The notes: generated by a model from the sequence alone, not told the origin. 64,000 bases of DNA from Pseudomonas inefficax (GCF_900277125.1 NZ_OPYN01000070.1:186212-250211), one strand, 5' to 3'; counted from the stretch's first letter, positions 51,970 through 61,491 are shown. Made by a program: numbers and translations.

Positions 51970-53286
51970 TTGAAATCCTCACCTTCCATCTGCCGCATTG
52001 CCTTGGCAGCAGGCGGCAGCGTCCTGGGCTTGTCTGCCCAGGCCGAGCTGATCGATGACAGCCACGCGAACTTATCGATGCGCAATTTCTACTTCAATAG
52101 CGATAACCGCGACGGCACGGCGCAGCCCTCCAGAACCGAGGAGTGGGCGCAGGGCTTTCTGCTCGACCTGCGCTCCGGTTATACCGACGGTGTGGTTGGT
52201 TTCGGCGTGGACGCCACGGCCATGCTGGGCCTTACGCTGGACAGCGGCAGAGGGCGGCATCAGGGTGGTAGCATGATTCCTTCCGATGGCGATGGCGCAG
52301 CTGACCGCTGGAGCAGCGCCGGTGCCACCGCCAAGATGAAGATGAGCCAGACCGAGCTGCGCGTGGGGCAACTGATGCCCAGGTTGCCGGTACTGGTGGC
52401 CTCTGATGGCCGATTGCTGCCGCAGACCTTCCAGGGCGTGCAATTGCAGACCAGGGACATCGATAACCTCACGCTCATCGGCGGGGCGCTGAACCGCGCC
52501 AGGGGCCGGGCTTCGACCGACCTCACCGGCATGGCCGTAAGCGGCGGCACTCAGGAGAGTGACCGTTTCAACTTTGTCGGTGCCGATTACCGCGCCACCA
52601 ATACGCTGCTGCTGCAGTATTACGCCGGGCAACTCGAAGACTACTACCTGCAGCAGTTCACTGGCCTCAATCACACCCTGGCATTGACCGATGACAGCTC
52701 GTTTACCACCGACCTGCGCTATTTCCGCACCCGTGCGGACGGTGCCAACGGCAGTAGCTCAGGGCGTAGCCAGGGCTATACCGTTGGCGGGTACACCAAA
52801 GGTAGCGACGGGGAAATCAACAATGACTTGTGGAGCGCGGCGTTCACCTATCGTTTGCGAGGCCACTCGCTGACCCTGGGTTATCAGAGTGTTTCCGATG
52901 ATAGCAACTTCGTGCAGATCAACCAGGGTTCGATCGACAAGGGGGCTGGTGGCAGCAGCCTGTATCTGTGGACCGACAAGATGTTGCTCAGCTTCACGCG
53001 CGCGGGTGAGCGTACCGGGTTTGCCCAGTACGGCTATGACTTTGCTGCCAACGGCATTCCTGGGCTGAAGGCTTCGGTGATCTATTTGAAAGGCGACCAC
53101 ATCCAGGCAGCCGGAGGCGCCGAACAGTCGGAGTGGGAGCGAGACTTCTCACTGGACTACGTGATCCAGGGCGGCACGTTCAAAGGGCTTGGCGTGGCCT
53201 GGCGCAACGGCAAATCGCACAGCGAGGCAGCGCGTAATGGTGACCAGAACCGCCTGATCATCAACTACACCCTGCCGCTGTTCTGA
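51970..53286 (+). CDS. OprD-family outer-membrane porin
   Basis: A 438-aa porin. The signal peptide runs LKSSPSICRIALAAGGSVLGLSAQA, followed by the OprD start FIDDSHANLSMRNFYF-like ELIDDSHANLSMRNFYFNSD. Sixteen to eighteen alternating beta strands and a C-terminal aromatic (NYTLPLF) fit an outer-membrane barrel. OprD/OpdK relatives take up basic amino acids or carboxylates such as vanillate and benzoate. The TTG at 51970 has GGAG 9 bases upstream. Divergent from the lactonase-MFS pair, sharing a regulatory region with it. Confidence 0.93.
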   Translation: MKSSPSICRIALAAGGSVLGLSAQAELIDDSHANLSMRNFYFNSDNRDGTAQPSRTEEWAQGFLLDLRSGYTDGVVGFGVDATAMLGLTLDSGRGRHQGGSMIPSDGDGAADRWSSAGATAKMKMSQTELRVGQLMPRLPVLVASDGRLLPQTFQGVQLQTRDIDNLTLIGGALNRARGRASTDLTGMAVSGGTQESDRFNFVGADYRATNTLLLQYYAGQLEDYYLQQFTGLNHTLALTDDSSFTTDLRYFRTRADGANGSSSGRSQGYTVGGYTKGSDGEINNDLWSAAFTYRLRGHSLTLGYQSVSDDSNFVQINQGSIDKGAGGSSLYLWTDKMLLSFTRAGERTGFAQYGYDFAANGIPGLKASVIYLKGDHIQAAGGAEQSEWERDFSLDYVIQGGTFKGLGVAWRNGKSHSEAARNGDQNRLIINYTLPLF

Positions 53287-53383
53287 GCATCGACCAGTCC
53301 AGCGAACGGGAGCCGCATCGGCTGTAAAGTTCGCTGATTGCCAGGCCAGTGGATATTTGCCCATACGATTGCGATCAACCTCT

Positions 53384-53424
53384 AGCCAGCAGGCGCAAAT
53401 ATATTGCCCTGCTGGCTTTTTTTT
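53384..53424 (+). terminator. Rho-independent terminator downstream of the porin gene
   Basis: AGCCAGCAGG (53384-53393), a 14-base loop, CCTGCTGGCT (53408-53417), then a run of T. The stem is perfect over 10 bp. Confidence 0.92.
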
Positions 53425-53535
53425 CCTGGCACACACAGCGCATGCTACGTTGGCGGGGGCCGACCGTTGTCGGATAATGAGGTTTTTCCGCCCTTGCGTA
53501 CAGATTGAGGGCTTCGATCCTGTGAGGTTTTGCAA

Positions 53536-54252
53536 ATGGTGAAAGCGCGGCCGCGTCCAGCGGTAAATGGTGTGGCATCGGCAGACCGTGTTTTGACCGT
53601 GCTGACCGCGTTTCAGATAGGCGACTCTGCGCTGAGCCTGGTTCAGCTGGTTGAACGTACCGGCCTCATCAAAAGCACGATCATGCGCTTGATGGTGTCT
53701 CTGGAAAATCATGGCTTCATCACGCGCATGGCTGACGGGCGTTATCAGCTAGCCAGCGAAGTCATGCGGTTGAACACGGTCTATCAAGAGGCGCTGGACC
53801 TCGAAAGGCATGTGATGCCACGTTTGCATGATTTGGCTGAAAAGTCAGGTGAGACCGCCTCCTTCTATGTGCGTCACGGTGCATATCGGATGTGTCAGTA
53901 CCGTGTTAACTCTTCCCATCGACTTCGCCTCAATCTTCAACCCGGAGACATGCGTCCGATGGATGAAGCAGCAGGGGCACAGGCCTTGCGCGCGCCTTAT
54001 CAAGTCGGCATTGCATTGCAGAAACCTTTCTACTCGAAGGGAGCCACCGACCCGCATGCGGCTTCAATGGCACTGCCCATCTACGGAGCGCAACAGGAAC
54101 TGATGGGAGCCCTTGTAATTTCAGGGCCTGCGAGCCGTTTGACGGAGGAATATGCCGAAAGCCTCAAGCTCATGTTCTTCGAAGCGGCACGTGATCTAAT
54201 GCGAAGCCTGGGCTTCAAGCCTGCATCATTGGAGCCCGAATCGGTCCAATAG
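53536..54252 (+). CDS. IclR-family transcriptional regulator
   Basis: A 238-aa regulator: N-terminal winged HTH ADRVLTVLTAFQIGDSALSL ... ERTGLIKSTIMRLMVSLENHGF, and the IclR effector domain with LHDLAEKSGETASFYVRHG and the C-terminal SLKLMFFEAARDLMRSLG. It closes the catabolic cluster and is the best candidate to bind the four palindromes in the two divergent promoter regions. ATG 53536 has GAGG 8 bases upstream. Confidence 0.92.
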   Translation: MVKARPRPAVNGVASADRVLTVLTAFQIGDSALSLVQLVERTGLIKSTIMRLMVSLENHGFITRMADGRYQLASEVMRLNTVYQEALDLERHVMPRLHDLAEKSGETASFYVRHGAYRMCQYRVNSSHRLRLNLQPGDMRPMDEAAGAQALRAPYQVGIALQKPFYSKGATDPHAASMALPIYGAQQELMGALVISGPASRLTEEYAESLKLMFFEAARDLMRSLGFKPASLEPESVQ

Positions 54253-54399
54253 GTCGAGCACACGCTCACTCCACCAAGGCCAACCACGGCCAAGATGCCT
54301 GGTAGCTAGCAGCTTTTTCCCTGAACAAGCTTGGTCGGGGGGGCGGGAGTGGCTGTGCTGTCGCGTAGATAACGGAATTCGCAAGCGGTCCGCGTACCC

Positions 54400-54991
54400 T
54401 GTGGGAGCGGCTTTAGCCGCGAAGAATCCAACGCGGTCATGGCACCGGCTGCGCCGGTGTTCGCGGCTAAAGCCGCTCCCACAGCGGCCCTGCTAATGCA
54501 ATGAGTTATGTGCTGCTCCATGAGAGCCCCGCCGCCGCGATATCGAGCCGTTGGTCAACTGGAAGACACCCTGACCCAGGCCCCGGGGCGGCGATGTTGT
54601 GCAGGCAACAGCGTTCCAGCAGCTTGTTCGACCGCATGCAGCCAACATCGCCGACAAAGCGTACTTCGGCGAACATGTGCTGCAGCTGGTGCGTGAACTG
54701 GAGGCCAGGCGCAGCGTGGACAAGGCTGTGGCCTGAAGCCGGGCGCAGGGCGGGCTCGGCACCTTGCCTTGGGCTGCCGGAGCACCCCGTGGGAGCGGGC
54801 ATGCCCGCGAACACCGGCGTAGCCGGTGCCATGCACCGCGTTGGATTCTTCGCGGGCGCGCCCGCTCCCACAGGTATGGCGCATTCCTTGGGCTGCCGGA
54901 GCACCCTGTGGGAGCGGCTTTAGCCGCGAACACCGGCGCAGCCGGTGCCATGTACCGCGTTGGATTCTTCGCGGGCGCGCCCGCTCCCACA
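54400..54991. repeat. Cluster of three REP pairs
   Basis: Paired palindromes at 54400-54483 (GTGGGAGCGGCTTTAGCCGC type), 54789-54872 (GTGGGAGCGGGCATGCCCGC type) and 54907-54991 (TGTGGGAGCGGCTTTAGCCG type). The second and third are only about 35 bases apart and share GGCGCATTCCTTGGGCTGCC-type flanks, indicating local duplication. Confidence 0.8.
54528..54736 (+). pseudogene. Probable gene remnant between REP elements
   Basis: Two adjoining frames look protein-like: DIEPLVNWKTP (to about 54574) and, after a frame change, GGDVVQATAFQQLVRPHAAN then IADKAYFGEHVLQLVRELEA, ending at a stop at 54736. They could be the tail of one decayed protein; I do not recognise the family. Codon choice resembles host genes. 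Confidence 0.3.
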
Positions 54992-55289
54992 GGGTACGCG
55001 GACCGCTTGCGCATTCAGTTTTCTAAGCCACAGCACAGCAGACTGCATAAGGTCAGAAACAACCCGCGTCGGTTTCAGGATGCGCCTGGTCGTTCGCACG
55101 CAATCCCCGGGCGCCACAAGTGCCATGCTTGCAGGATGCCTCGGACCAGTGCGCGCAGACGTGCGGCCGCAGGCAAGGAGGCCGCTGGCACCACGCAACC
55201 GTGACGTGGCCGGCGCGCCGCAGCAGAACACGCCGGATACCTGCCCTCACAACAATTCAGGCAGGGTCCGTGATGCCGAGGTCCGCTGT
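54992..55289. other. Upstream region of the formate dehydrogenase operon
   Basis: About 300 bases with no convincing gene between the last REP and fdsG. It should hold the fds promoter, but I see no clear -35/-10 pair or activator site. Confidence 0.4.
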
Positions 55290-55772
55290 ATGCCTGATGA
55301 ATTGCTCCACCTGCCTGTGATCCACCGCATTCTGGCCCGTGACAAGGATACCCCCGGCGCGCTGTTGCCGATCCTGCATGCCATCCAGCACGACATCGGC
55401 TACATCCCCGATGCCGCTGTCGACGAAATTGCCCATGCCCTGAACCTCAGCCTGGCCGAGGTGCGTGGGGTGATCAGCTTCTACCACGATTTCCGCACCA
55501 CGCCACCGGCGCGCCACACCCTGCGCCTGTGCCGTGCCGAGTCGTGCCAGAGCCGGGGCGCCGAGGCGCTGGCCGCGCAACTGCGCGAACAGCTGGCGCT
55601 GGACGACCATGGCACCAGCGCCGACGGCGCCATCAGCCTGCGCCCGGTGTACTGCCTGGGTGCCTGTGCCTGCTCGCCAGCGCTGGAACTGGACGGCCAG
55701 GTGCATGCGCGCCTTACCCCTGAGCGCCTGCGCGTGCTGATCAACGCCTGCCAGGAGGACGCAGCATGCTGA
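55290..55772 (+). CDS. fdsG: NAD-dependent formate dehydrogenase, gamma subunit
   Basis: A 160-aa NuoE-like subunit carrying a [2Fe-2S] cluster: ligands in LCRAESCQSRGAE and YCLGACACSPALELDG. The N-terminal helical part (LLPILHAIQHDIGYIP, EVRGVISFYHDF) is typical. It passes electrons from the alpha subunit toward the flavin on FdsB. ATG 55290 has GAGG 8 bases upstream; the frame is open further up, but only through repeat-like sequence. The stop overlaps the fdsB start by 7 bases. Confidence 0.94.
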   Translation: MPDELLHLPVIHRILARDKDTPGALLPILHAIQHDIGYIPDAAVDEIAHALNLSLAEVRGVISFYHDFRTTPPARHTLRLCRAESCQSRGAEALAAQLREQLALDDHGTSADGAISLRPVYCLGACACSPALELDGQVHARLTPERLRVLINACQEDAAC

Positions 55773-57325
55773 AGCTGTATATCCCCTGCGACTCTGTAGC
55801 CCGCGCCGTGGGCGCCGACCAGGTCGCCGATGCCTTGCAGCGTGAGGCCGAGCGCCGCCAGCTGCCGCTGGACATCCAGCGCACCAGCTCCCGCGGGCTG
55901 TACTGGCTGGAGCCATTGCTGGAATGCGACAGCACGCAAGGGCGCCTGGGTTTCGGCCCGGTCACCCCGGAAGACGTGCCGTCATTGCTCGACGCCCTCG
56001 CCAGTGAAGCCGATGGCCACTCGTTGGCGCTGGGGCCGGTCGAGGACCTCCCTTATCTCAAGACCCAGCAGCGCCTGCTGTTCGCCCGCGCCGGCATCAC
56101 CCGCCCATTGTCGCTGGACGACTACCGCGCCCATGGCGGTTTCGCCGGCCTCGAAGCGGCCGTGGCCATGGACGGCGCCGAGTTGGTCGCCGCCGTGCTC
56201 GATTCCGGCTTGCGCGGCCGCGGCGGTGCGGCGTTCCCGGCCGGCATCAAGTGGCGCACCGTGCGTGACGCCGGAGCCGGGCAGAAATACGTGGTATGCA
56301 ACGCCGACGAGGGTGACTCCGGTACCTTTGCCGACCGCATGCTGATGGAAGGCGACCCGTTCCTGCTGATCGAGGGCATGATCATTGCCGGCCTCGCCGT
56401 GGGTGCCGACAAGGGCTACATCTATGTGCGTTCGGAATACCCAGACGCCATCCGGGTGCTCGACCAGGCCTTCGCCATTGCCCGTGACGCCGGCTACCTC
56501 GGCAGCGACGTGGCCGGCAGCGGCCAGGCCTTCGACCTGGAAGTGCGGGTCGGCGCCGGCGCCTATATCTGCGGCGAAGAAACCGCGCTGCTCGAATCCA
56601 TCGAAGGCAAGCGCGGCATCGTCCGTGCCAAGCCTCCGCTGCCTGCGCTGCAGGGCCTGTTCGGTCTGCCGACGCTGGTGCACAACGTGCTCACCCTGGC
56701 CTCGGTTCCCATCATCATGGCCAAGGGCGCGGCGTTCTACCGCGACTTCGGCATGGGCCGCTCGCTGGGCACCATGCCGTTCCAGCTGGCCGGCAACATC
56801 CGTCAGGGCGGCTTGGTGGAGCGCGCCTTTGGCCTGACCCTGCGTGAGTTGGTGGAAGGCTATGGCGGCGGCACGGCCAGCGGCCGGCCGCTGAAGGCTG
56901 CGCAGGTTGGTGGCCCACTGGGTGCCTGGGTACCGCCAAGCCACTTCGACACGCCGCTGGACTATGAAGCCTTCGCCGCCATGGGCGCGATGCTCGGCCA
57001 TGGTGGTGTGGTAGTGGCCGATGACACCCTGAACATGGCCAGCATGGCGCGTTTCGCCTTGCAGTTCTGTGCCGAGGAGTCCTGTGGCAAATGCACCCCG
57101 TGCCGCATCGGCTCGACCCGTGGCATGGAAGTGGTCGACCGGTTGATCGCCACCAGCGACATGACCGAGCGGCATGACCAAGCCCTGTTACTGCGCGACC
57201 TGTGCGACACCATGCAATACGGCTCGCTGTGCGCCATGGGCGGCATGACCGCCTATCCGGTGGCCAGCGCGTTGAAGTACTTCCCCGCCGATTTCGGGCT
57301 GACCCACACGGAGGCCGCGCAGTGA
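55766..57325 (+). CDS. fdsB: NAD-dependent formate dehydrogenase, beta subunit
   Basis: A 519-aa NuoF-like diaphorase subunit that reduces NAD+. A thioredoxin-like N-terminal domain (about 1-110) precedes the FMN/NADH domain with GLRGRGGAAFPAGIKW, CNADEGDSGTFADRML and GAGAYICGEETALLESIEG, and the C-terminal [4Fe-4S] motif ESCGKCTPCRIGSTRG. Overlaps fdsG and fdsA, so the operon is translationally coupled throughout. Confidence 0.95.
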   Translation: MLKLYIPCDSVARAVGADQVADALQREAERRQLPLDIQRTSSRGLYWLEPLLECDSTQGRLGFGPVTPEDVPSLLDALASEADGHSLALGPVEDLPYLKTQQRLLFARAGITRPLSLDDYRAHGGFAGLEAAVAMDGAELVAAVLDSGLRGRGGAAFPAGIKWRTVRDAGAGQKYVVCNADEGDSGTFADRMLMEGDPFLLIEGMIIAGLAVGADKGYIYVRSEYPDAIRVLDQAFAIARDAGYLGSDVAGSGQAFDLEVRVGAGAYICGEETALLESIEGKRGIVRAKPPLPALQGLFGLPTLVHNVLTLASVPIIMAKGAAFYRDFGMGRSLGTMPFQLAGNIRQGGLVERAFGLTLRELVEGYGGGTASGRPLKAAQVGGPLGAWVPPSHFDTPLDYEAFAAMGAMLGHGGVVVADDTLNMASMARFALQFCAEESCGKCTPCRIGSTRGMEVVDRLIATSDMTERHDQALLLRDLCDTMQYGSLCAMGGMTAYPVASALKYFPADFGLTHTEAAQ

Positions 57326-60204
57326 TCAATTTCTTCGACCCCGCTTCTGATAAAAGCAGCGACCTCGGCACCCCGGCCCGTGACAGCGAGGTACAGGTCA
57401 GCCTGAGCATCGATGGCCGTGCCATCACTGTGCCCGCCGGTACCTCGGTGATGCGCGCCGCGGCCATGCTCGGCACCAGCATCCCCAAACTGTGCGCCAC
57501 CGACAGCCTCGAAGCCTTCGGCTCTTGCCGCATGTGCATGGTGGAAATCGAAGGCATGCGCGGTTACCCGGCCTCCTGCACCACCCCGGTCAGCGAAGGC
57601 ATGGTGGTGCGCACCGAAACCCCGCGCCTGGCCGGTTTGCGCCGCAACGTAATGGAGCTGTATATCTCCGACCACCCGCTGGACTGCCTGACCTGTTCGG
57701 CCAACGGCAACTGCGAGCTGCAGACCGTGGCCGGCCAGGTGGGCCTGCGCGAGGTTCGCTACGGCTATGACGGTGCCAACCACCTGGCCGAGAAGAAGGA
57801 CGTATCCAACCCGTATTTCGACTACGAGCCAAGCAAGTGCATCGTCTGCAGCCGCTGCGTGCGTGCCTGCGAGGACATCCAGGGCACCTTCGCCCTGACC
57901 ATCACCGGGCGCGGCTTCGAATCACGGGTGGCGGCGGCGGGTGGGGAAAACTTCCTCGCCTCCGAGTGCGTGTCGTGCGGCGCCTGCGTGCAGGCCTGCC
58001 CGACCGCGACTCTGACGGAAAAGAGCCTGGTGCAGCTGGGCCAACCCGAGCGTGCGGTCATCACCACCTGCGCCTACTGCGGTGTCGGCTGCTCGTTCCG
58101 TGCCGAAATGAAGGGCGACCAGCTGGTGCGCATGGTCCCGGACAAGAACGGCGGCGCCAACCACGGCCATGCCTGCGTCAAGGGCCGCTTCGCCTGGGGC
58201 TACGCCACCCACCCGGACCGCATCACCAAGCCGATGATCCGCAAGCGCCTGGAAGACCCGTGGCAGGAAGTCAGCTGGGACGAGGCGGTAACCTATGCCG
58301 CCAGCGAGTTCCGCCGCATCCAGCTGAAGTACGGGCGTGATTCGATCGGCGGCATCACCTCCAGCCGCTGCACCAACGAAGAAGCGTACCTGGTGCAGAA
58401 ACTGGTGCGCACGGCGTTCGGCAACAACAACGTCGACACCTGCGCGCGGGTTTGTCACTCGCCCACCGGCTATGGCCTGAAGCAGACCCTGGGTGAATCG
58501 GCTGGTACGCAGAGCTTCGACTCGGTGATGCAGGCCGATGTGGTGCTGGTGATCGGTGCCAACCCCACCGACGCCCACCCGGTGTTCGGCTCGCAGCTCA
58601 AGCGCCGCCTGCGCCAGGGCGCGCGGCTGATCGTGATCGACCCCCGCCGGATCGACCTGGTCGACTCGCCGCACGCCCGCGCGGAGCTGCACCTGCAACT
58701 GCGCCCGGGCACCAACGTGGCCATGCTCAACGCCCTGGCCCATGTGATCGTGACCGAGGGCCTGCTGGCCCAGCGCTTCATCGATGACCGCTGCGAAACC
58801 GAGGATTTCGCCCGCTGGCGCGACTTTGTCAGCCTGGCGGAAAACGCCCCCGAAGTGCTCGGCCCGGTCTGCGGCGTACCCGCCGAGCAGATCCGCGCGG
58901 CCGCCCGCCTTTACGCCACCGGTGGCAACGCGGCCATCTACTACGGCCTGGGCGTGACCGAACACAGCCAGGGCAGCACGGCGGTAATGGGCATCGCCAA
59001 CCTGGCCATGGCCACCGGCAACATTGGCCGTGAAGGGGTAGGGGTGAACCCGCTGCGCGGGCAGAACAACGTGCAGGGCTCGTGCGACATGGGCTCGTTC
59101 CCTCACGAACTGCCTGGCTACCGGCACATTTCCAACGAAGGCGTGCGTGCCGAGTTCGAGCGTGCCTGGGGCGTGACCCTGCAGCCCGACCCGGGCCTGC
59201 GCATCCCCAACATGTTCGAGGCGGCGCTGGATGGCAGCTTCAAGGCCTTGTACTGCCAGGGCGAGGACATTGCCCAGAGCGACCCCAACACCCAGCACGT
59301 CACCGCGGCCCTGCTGGCCATGGAGTGCGTGGTGGTGCAGGACATCTTCCTCAACGAAACAGCCAAGTTCGCCCATGTGTTCCTGCCGGGCAGCTCGTTC
59401 CTCGAAAAAGATGGCACCTTCACCAACGCCGAGCGGCGCATTTCGCGGGTGCGCAAAGTCATGGAGCCGCTGGCCGGCAAGGCCGACTGGGAGGCGACCG
59501 TGGCCCTGGCCAATGCCCTGGGTTACCCGATGAACTACCGCCACCCGTCCGAGATCATGGACGAGATCGCCCGACTGACGCCTACCTTCCACCGTGTCAG
59601 CTACGCCGAGATCGACCGCCACGGCAGCCTGCAGTGGCCGTGCAACGACGCAGCGCCGGATGGCACGCCGACCATGCACATCGACCAGTTCGTACGTGGC
59701 AAGGGGCGCTTCATGCTCACTGGCTACGTGCCCACCGAGGAGAAGGTCAACAACCGCTTCCCGCTGCTGCTGACCACCGGGCGCATCCTCAGCCAGTACA
59801 ACGTCGGCGCCCAGACCCGGCGTACCGGCAACGTTGCCTGGCATGACGCCGACCGCCTGGAAATTCACCCGACCGATGCCGAGAGCCGTGGCATCCAGGA
59901 CGGCGACTGGGTCGGTATCGGCAGCCGCGCCGGGCAGACGGTGCTGCGCGCCAAGGTCAGTGCACGGGTGGCGCCGGGGGTGGTGTACACCACGTTCCAC
60001 TTCCCCGAGTCGGGGGCCAACGTGATTACCACCGACAATTCCGACTGGGCCACCAACTGCCCGGAGTACAAGGTGACGGCGGTGGAGGTGGTGAAAGTGT
60101 TCCAGCCTTCGCAGTGGCAGAAGCGCTATCAGGACTTCAGTGACGAGCAGCAGCGCTTGCTGAAGGAGCGCCGTATTGCGGAAAAAGCCGAGGTGCGTCG
60201 ATGA
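57322..60204 (+). CDS. fdsA: NAD-dependent formate dehydrogenase, alpha (catalytic) subunit
   Basis: A 960-aa molybdenum bis-MGD enzyme oxidising formate to CO2. In order: a NuoG-like [2Fe-2S] domain (FGSCRMCMVEI), the His-Cys cluster HPLDCLTCSANGNCELQ, two [4Fe-4S] sites (CIVCSRCVRACED; CVSCGACVQACP), the MopB cluster CAYCGVGCSFRAE, and the metal-ligand Cys in ARVCHSPTGYG, so it is a Cys, not selenocysteine, enzyme. The GTG at 57322 overlaps the fdsB stop (GTGA). The stop overlaps fdsD. Confidence 0.96.
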   Translation: MINFFDPASDKSSDLGTPARDSEVQVSLSIDGRAITVPAGTSVMRAAAMLGTSIPKLCATDSLEAFGSCRMCMVEIEGMRGYPASCTTPVSEGMVVRTETPRLAGLRRNVMELYISDHPLDCLTCSANGNCELQTVAGQVGLREVRYGYDGANHLAEKKDVSNPYFDYEPSKCIVCSRCVRACEDIQGTFALTITGRGFESRVAAAGGENFLASECVSCGACVQACPTATLTEKSLVQLGQPERAVITTCAYCGVGCSFRAEMKGDQLVRMVPDKNGGANHGHACVKGRFAWGYATHPDRITKPMIRKRLEDPWQEVSWDEAVTYAASEFRRIQLKYGRDSIGGITSSRCTNEEAYLVQKLVRTAFGNNNVDTCARVCHSPTGYGLKQTLGESAGTQSFDSVMQADVVLVIGANPTDAHPVFGSQLKRRLRQGARLIVIDPRRIDLVDSPHARAELHLQLRPGTNVAMLNALAHVIVTEGLLAQRFIDDRCETEDFARWRDFVSLAENAPEVLGPVCGVPAEQIRAAARLYATGGNAAIYYGLGVTEHSQGSTAVMGIANLAMATGNIGREGVGVNPLRGQNNVQGSCDMGSFPHELPGYRHISNEGVRAEFERAWGVTLQPDPGLRIPNMFEAALDGSFKALYCQGEDIAQSDPNTQHVTAALLAMECVVVQDIFLNETAKFAHVFLPGSSFLEKDGTFTNAERRISRVRKVMEPLAGKADWEATVALANALGYPMNYRHPSEIMDEIARLTPTFHRVSYAEIDRHGSLQWPCNDAAPDGTPTMHIDQFVRGKGRFMLTGYVPTEEKVNNRFPLLLTTGRILSQYNVGAQTRRTGNVAWHDADRLEIHPTDAESRGIQDGDWVGIGSRAGQTVLRAKVSARVAPGVVYTTFHFPESGANVITTDNSDWATNCPEYKVTAVEVVKVFQPSQWQKRYQDFSDEQQRLLKERRIAEKAEVRR

Positions 60205-60404
60205 GCAGTGAGAGCCTGGTCAAGATGGCCAACCAGATTGCCCATTACTTCGACAGCGAGCCAGACCGGGCGCTGGCGGTGCAAGGGGTACGCCAGCATC
60301 TGCAGAGCTTCTGGACGCCGGCGATGCGCAGGCAGCTGGCGGAATGGATCGAGGCCAATGCAGGGGAGGGGCTGGACCCGAAGGTCCAGGAGGCGTTGGC
60401 CTAG
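60201..60404 (+). CDS. fdsD: Formate dehydrogenase delta subunit
   Basis: A 67-aa protein, SLVKMANQIAHYFDSEPDRA then LAVQGVRQHLQSFWTPAMRR, the typical small FdsD that assists assembly or stability of the cytoplasmic complex. It overlaps fdsA by 4 bases (ATGA) and ends the operon; a REP pair follows. No fdhD/fdsC sulfurtransferase gene is in the window. Confidence 0.9.
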   Translation: MSSESLVKMANQIAHYFDSEPDRALAVQGVRQHLQSFWTPAMRRQLAEWIEANAGEGLDPKVQEALA

Positions 60405-60425
60405 ATTTTTCTTGTAAGAAATCTC

Positions 60426-60497
60426 TGTGGGAGCGGGTTTACCCGCGAATGCGTCGTTGGACTCACCGCCGCTTTCGCGGGTAAACCCGCTCCCACA
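60426..60497. repeat. Paired REP palindrome
   Basis: TGTGGGAGCGGGTTTACCCG and its inverted partner, between convergent fdsD and the universal stress protein gene. Confidence 0.82.
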
Positions 60498-60546
60498 GGG
60501 GCCCTGCCATTTCAAGGAATCATGTGTCCTCCTGAGGAAGGCAAAC

Positions 60547-61410
60547 TCAGCCGCGGGCCAGTTCCGCCTGGTGGGCAATTGCCTCCTCGCTTTTGAGCAC
60601 CAGCACATCCCCCTCCAGCGCATCCAGCACCACCTCCGAGGTATTACCAATCAATGCCCCGGAAATCCCCGTGCGGCACACCGTGCCGATCACCGTCACT
60701 ACCGCATCCAGCTTCTTCTCGGTATGCGGAATCAGCACATCTGCCGGCCCTTCGGCCACATGCAGGCGGTCTTCGCTGATGTCGTACTCTGCCTGGAACG
60801 CCTTGCAAGCCTCGCGGTAGCGCTTTTCGATGGTTTCGCTCAGCTGGTACACCGGGTCCGATGCCGAGAGCATCGGCGACGGATGGGCGCTGATAACGTG
60901 CAACTCACCCTTGGCCAGTTTGGCAATCTCGAAACCATGGTCGATGATGCTGGCATGCAGGCGGCGGTGGTCCTCGTCCTGGTTGCCCACATCCACCGCG
61001 GCCAGGACCTTGCCGCCGGTCCACGGCCGCTCGCTCTTGACCATCAGCACGGCACACGGGCACTGGCGCAGCAGCTTATAGTCGCTGGGGGTGAGCAGGG
61101 CCTTTTTCAGTGGGTTGTCCGGGCGGTGTTCCTTGATCACCAGCTCGCAGCCCTCGGCCTGCTGCACGTAGATGATGGTGTCGTGCAGGTTGTCGCGCCA
61201 AGCCTCTTCATGGGTGACGTTGTCATACCCGTCATCATGCAGCTGGCTGCTCAGCAGGCTCAGCAGCGCGCTGTGGTCATGCCGTTTGTCGCACATCAGC
61301 AGGTGCAGGCGGGCGCCGGTGAGGCCGGCGATCAGCTTGGCCCGGGTCAGCGCCCGGCTGTGGGCGTGCTCGGGGTCGAGGACGACGAGGATGCTGCGGA
61401 CGGCTTGCAT
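60547..61410 (-). CDS. Universal stress protein family, tandem-domain
   Basis: A 287-aa protein with two UspA-like domains (RSILVVLDPEHAHSRALTRA at the start; GKVLAAVDVGNQDEDHRRLHASIID in the middle). The second domain ends with GNTSEVVLDALEGDVLVLK, close to the ATP-binding GxxG-S/T signature (here IGNTSE). It resembles UspE-type proteins associated with low-oxygen survival. A perfect Anr box lies about 68 bases upstream of its start, supporting anaerobic or microaerobic induction. Confidence 0.9.
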   Translation of the reverse strand: MQAVRSILVVLDPEHAHSRALTRAKLIAGLTGARLHLLMCDKRHDHSALLSLLSSQLHDDGYDNVTHEEAWRDNLHDTIIYVQQAEGCELVIKEHRPDNPLKKALLTPSDYKLLRQCPCAVLMVKSERPWTGGKVLAAVDVGNQDEDHRRLHASIIDHGFEIAKLAKGELHVISAHPSPMLSASDPVYQLSETIEKRYREACKAFQAEYDISEDRLHVAEGPADVLIPHTEKKLDAVVTVIGTVCRTGISGALIGNTSEVVLDALEGDVLVLKSEEAIAHQAELARG

Positions 61411-61477
61411 GGGCGTTAACTCCCTTCAAAGGTGGCGACCAATGCCTGACTATAGTCGGCGCTTCCCCCGCTGGCGC

Positions 61478-61491
61478 TTGATGTACATCAA
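61478..61491. promoter_or_regulatory. Anr/FNR box between usp and miaE
   Basis: TTGATGTACATCAA is an exact match to TTGAT-N4-ATCAA. Its centre is about 74 bases from the usp ATG and about 80 from the miaE ATG, so it may control either divergent gene; usp is the likelier target. Confidence 0.88.

Noticed and set aside
54400..54991. CRISPR-like regularity of repeats
   Set aside because: The repeats are inverted REP pairs with variable spacing, not direct repeats with unique spacers; no cas genes are present.
57922..60000. A 692-codon open frame on the - strand
   Set aside because: Antisense of fdsA, whose cofactor motifs are unambiguous; the product has no motif.
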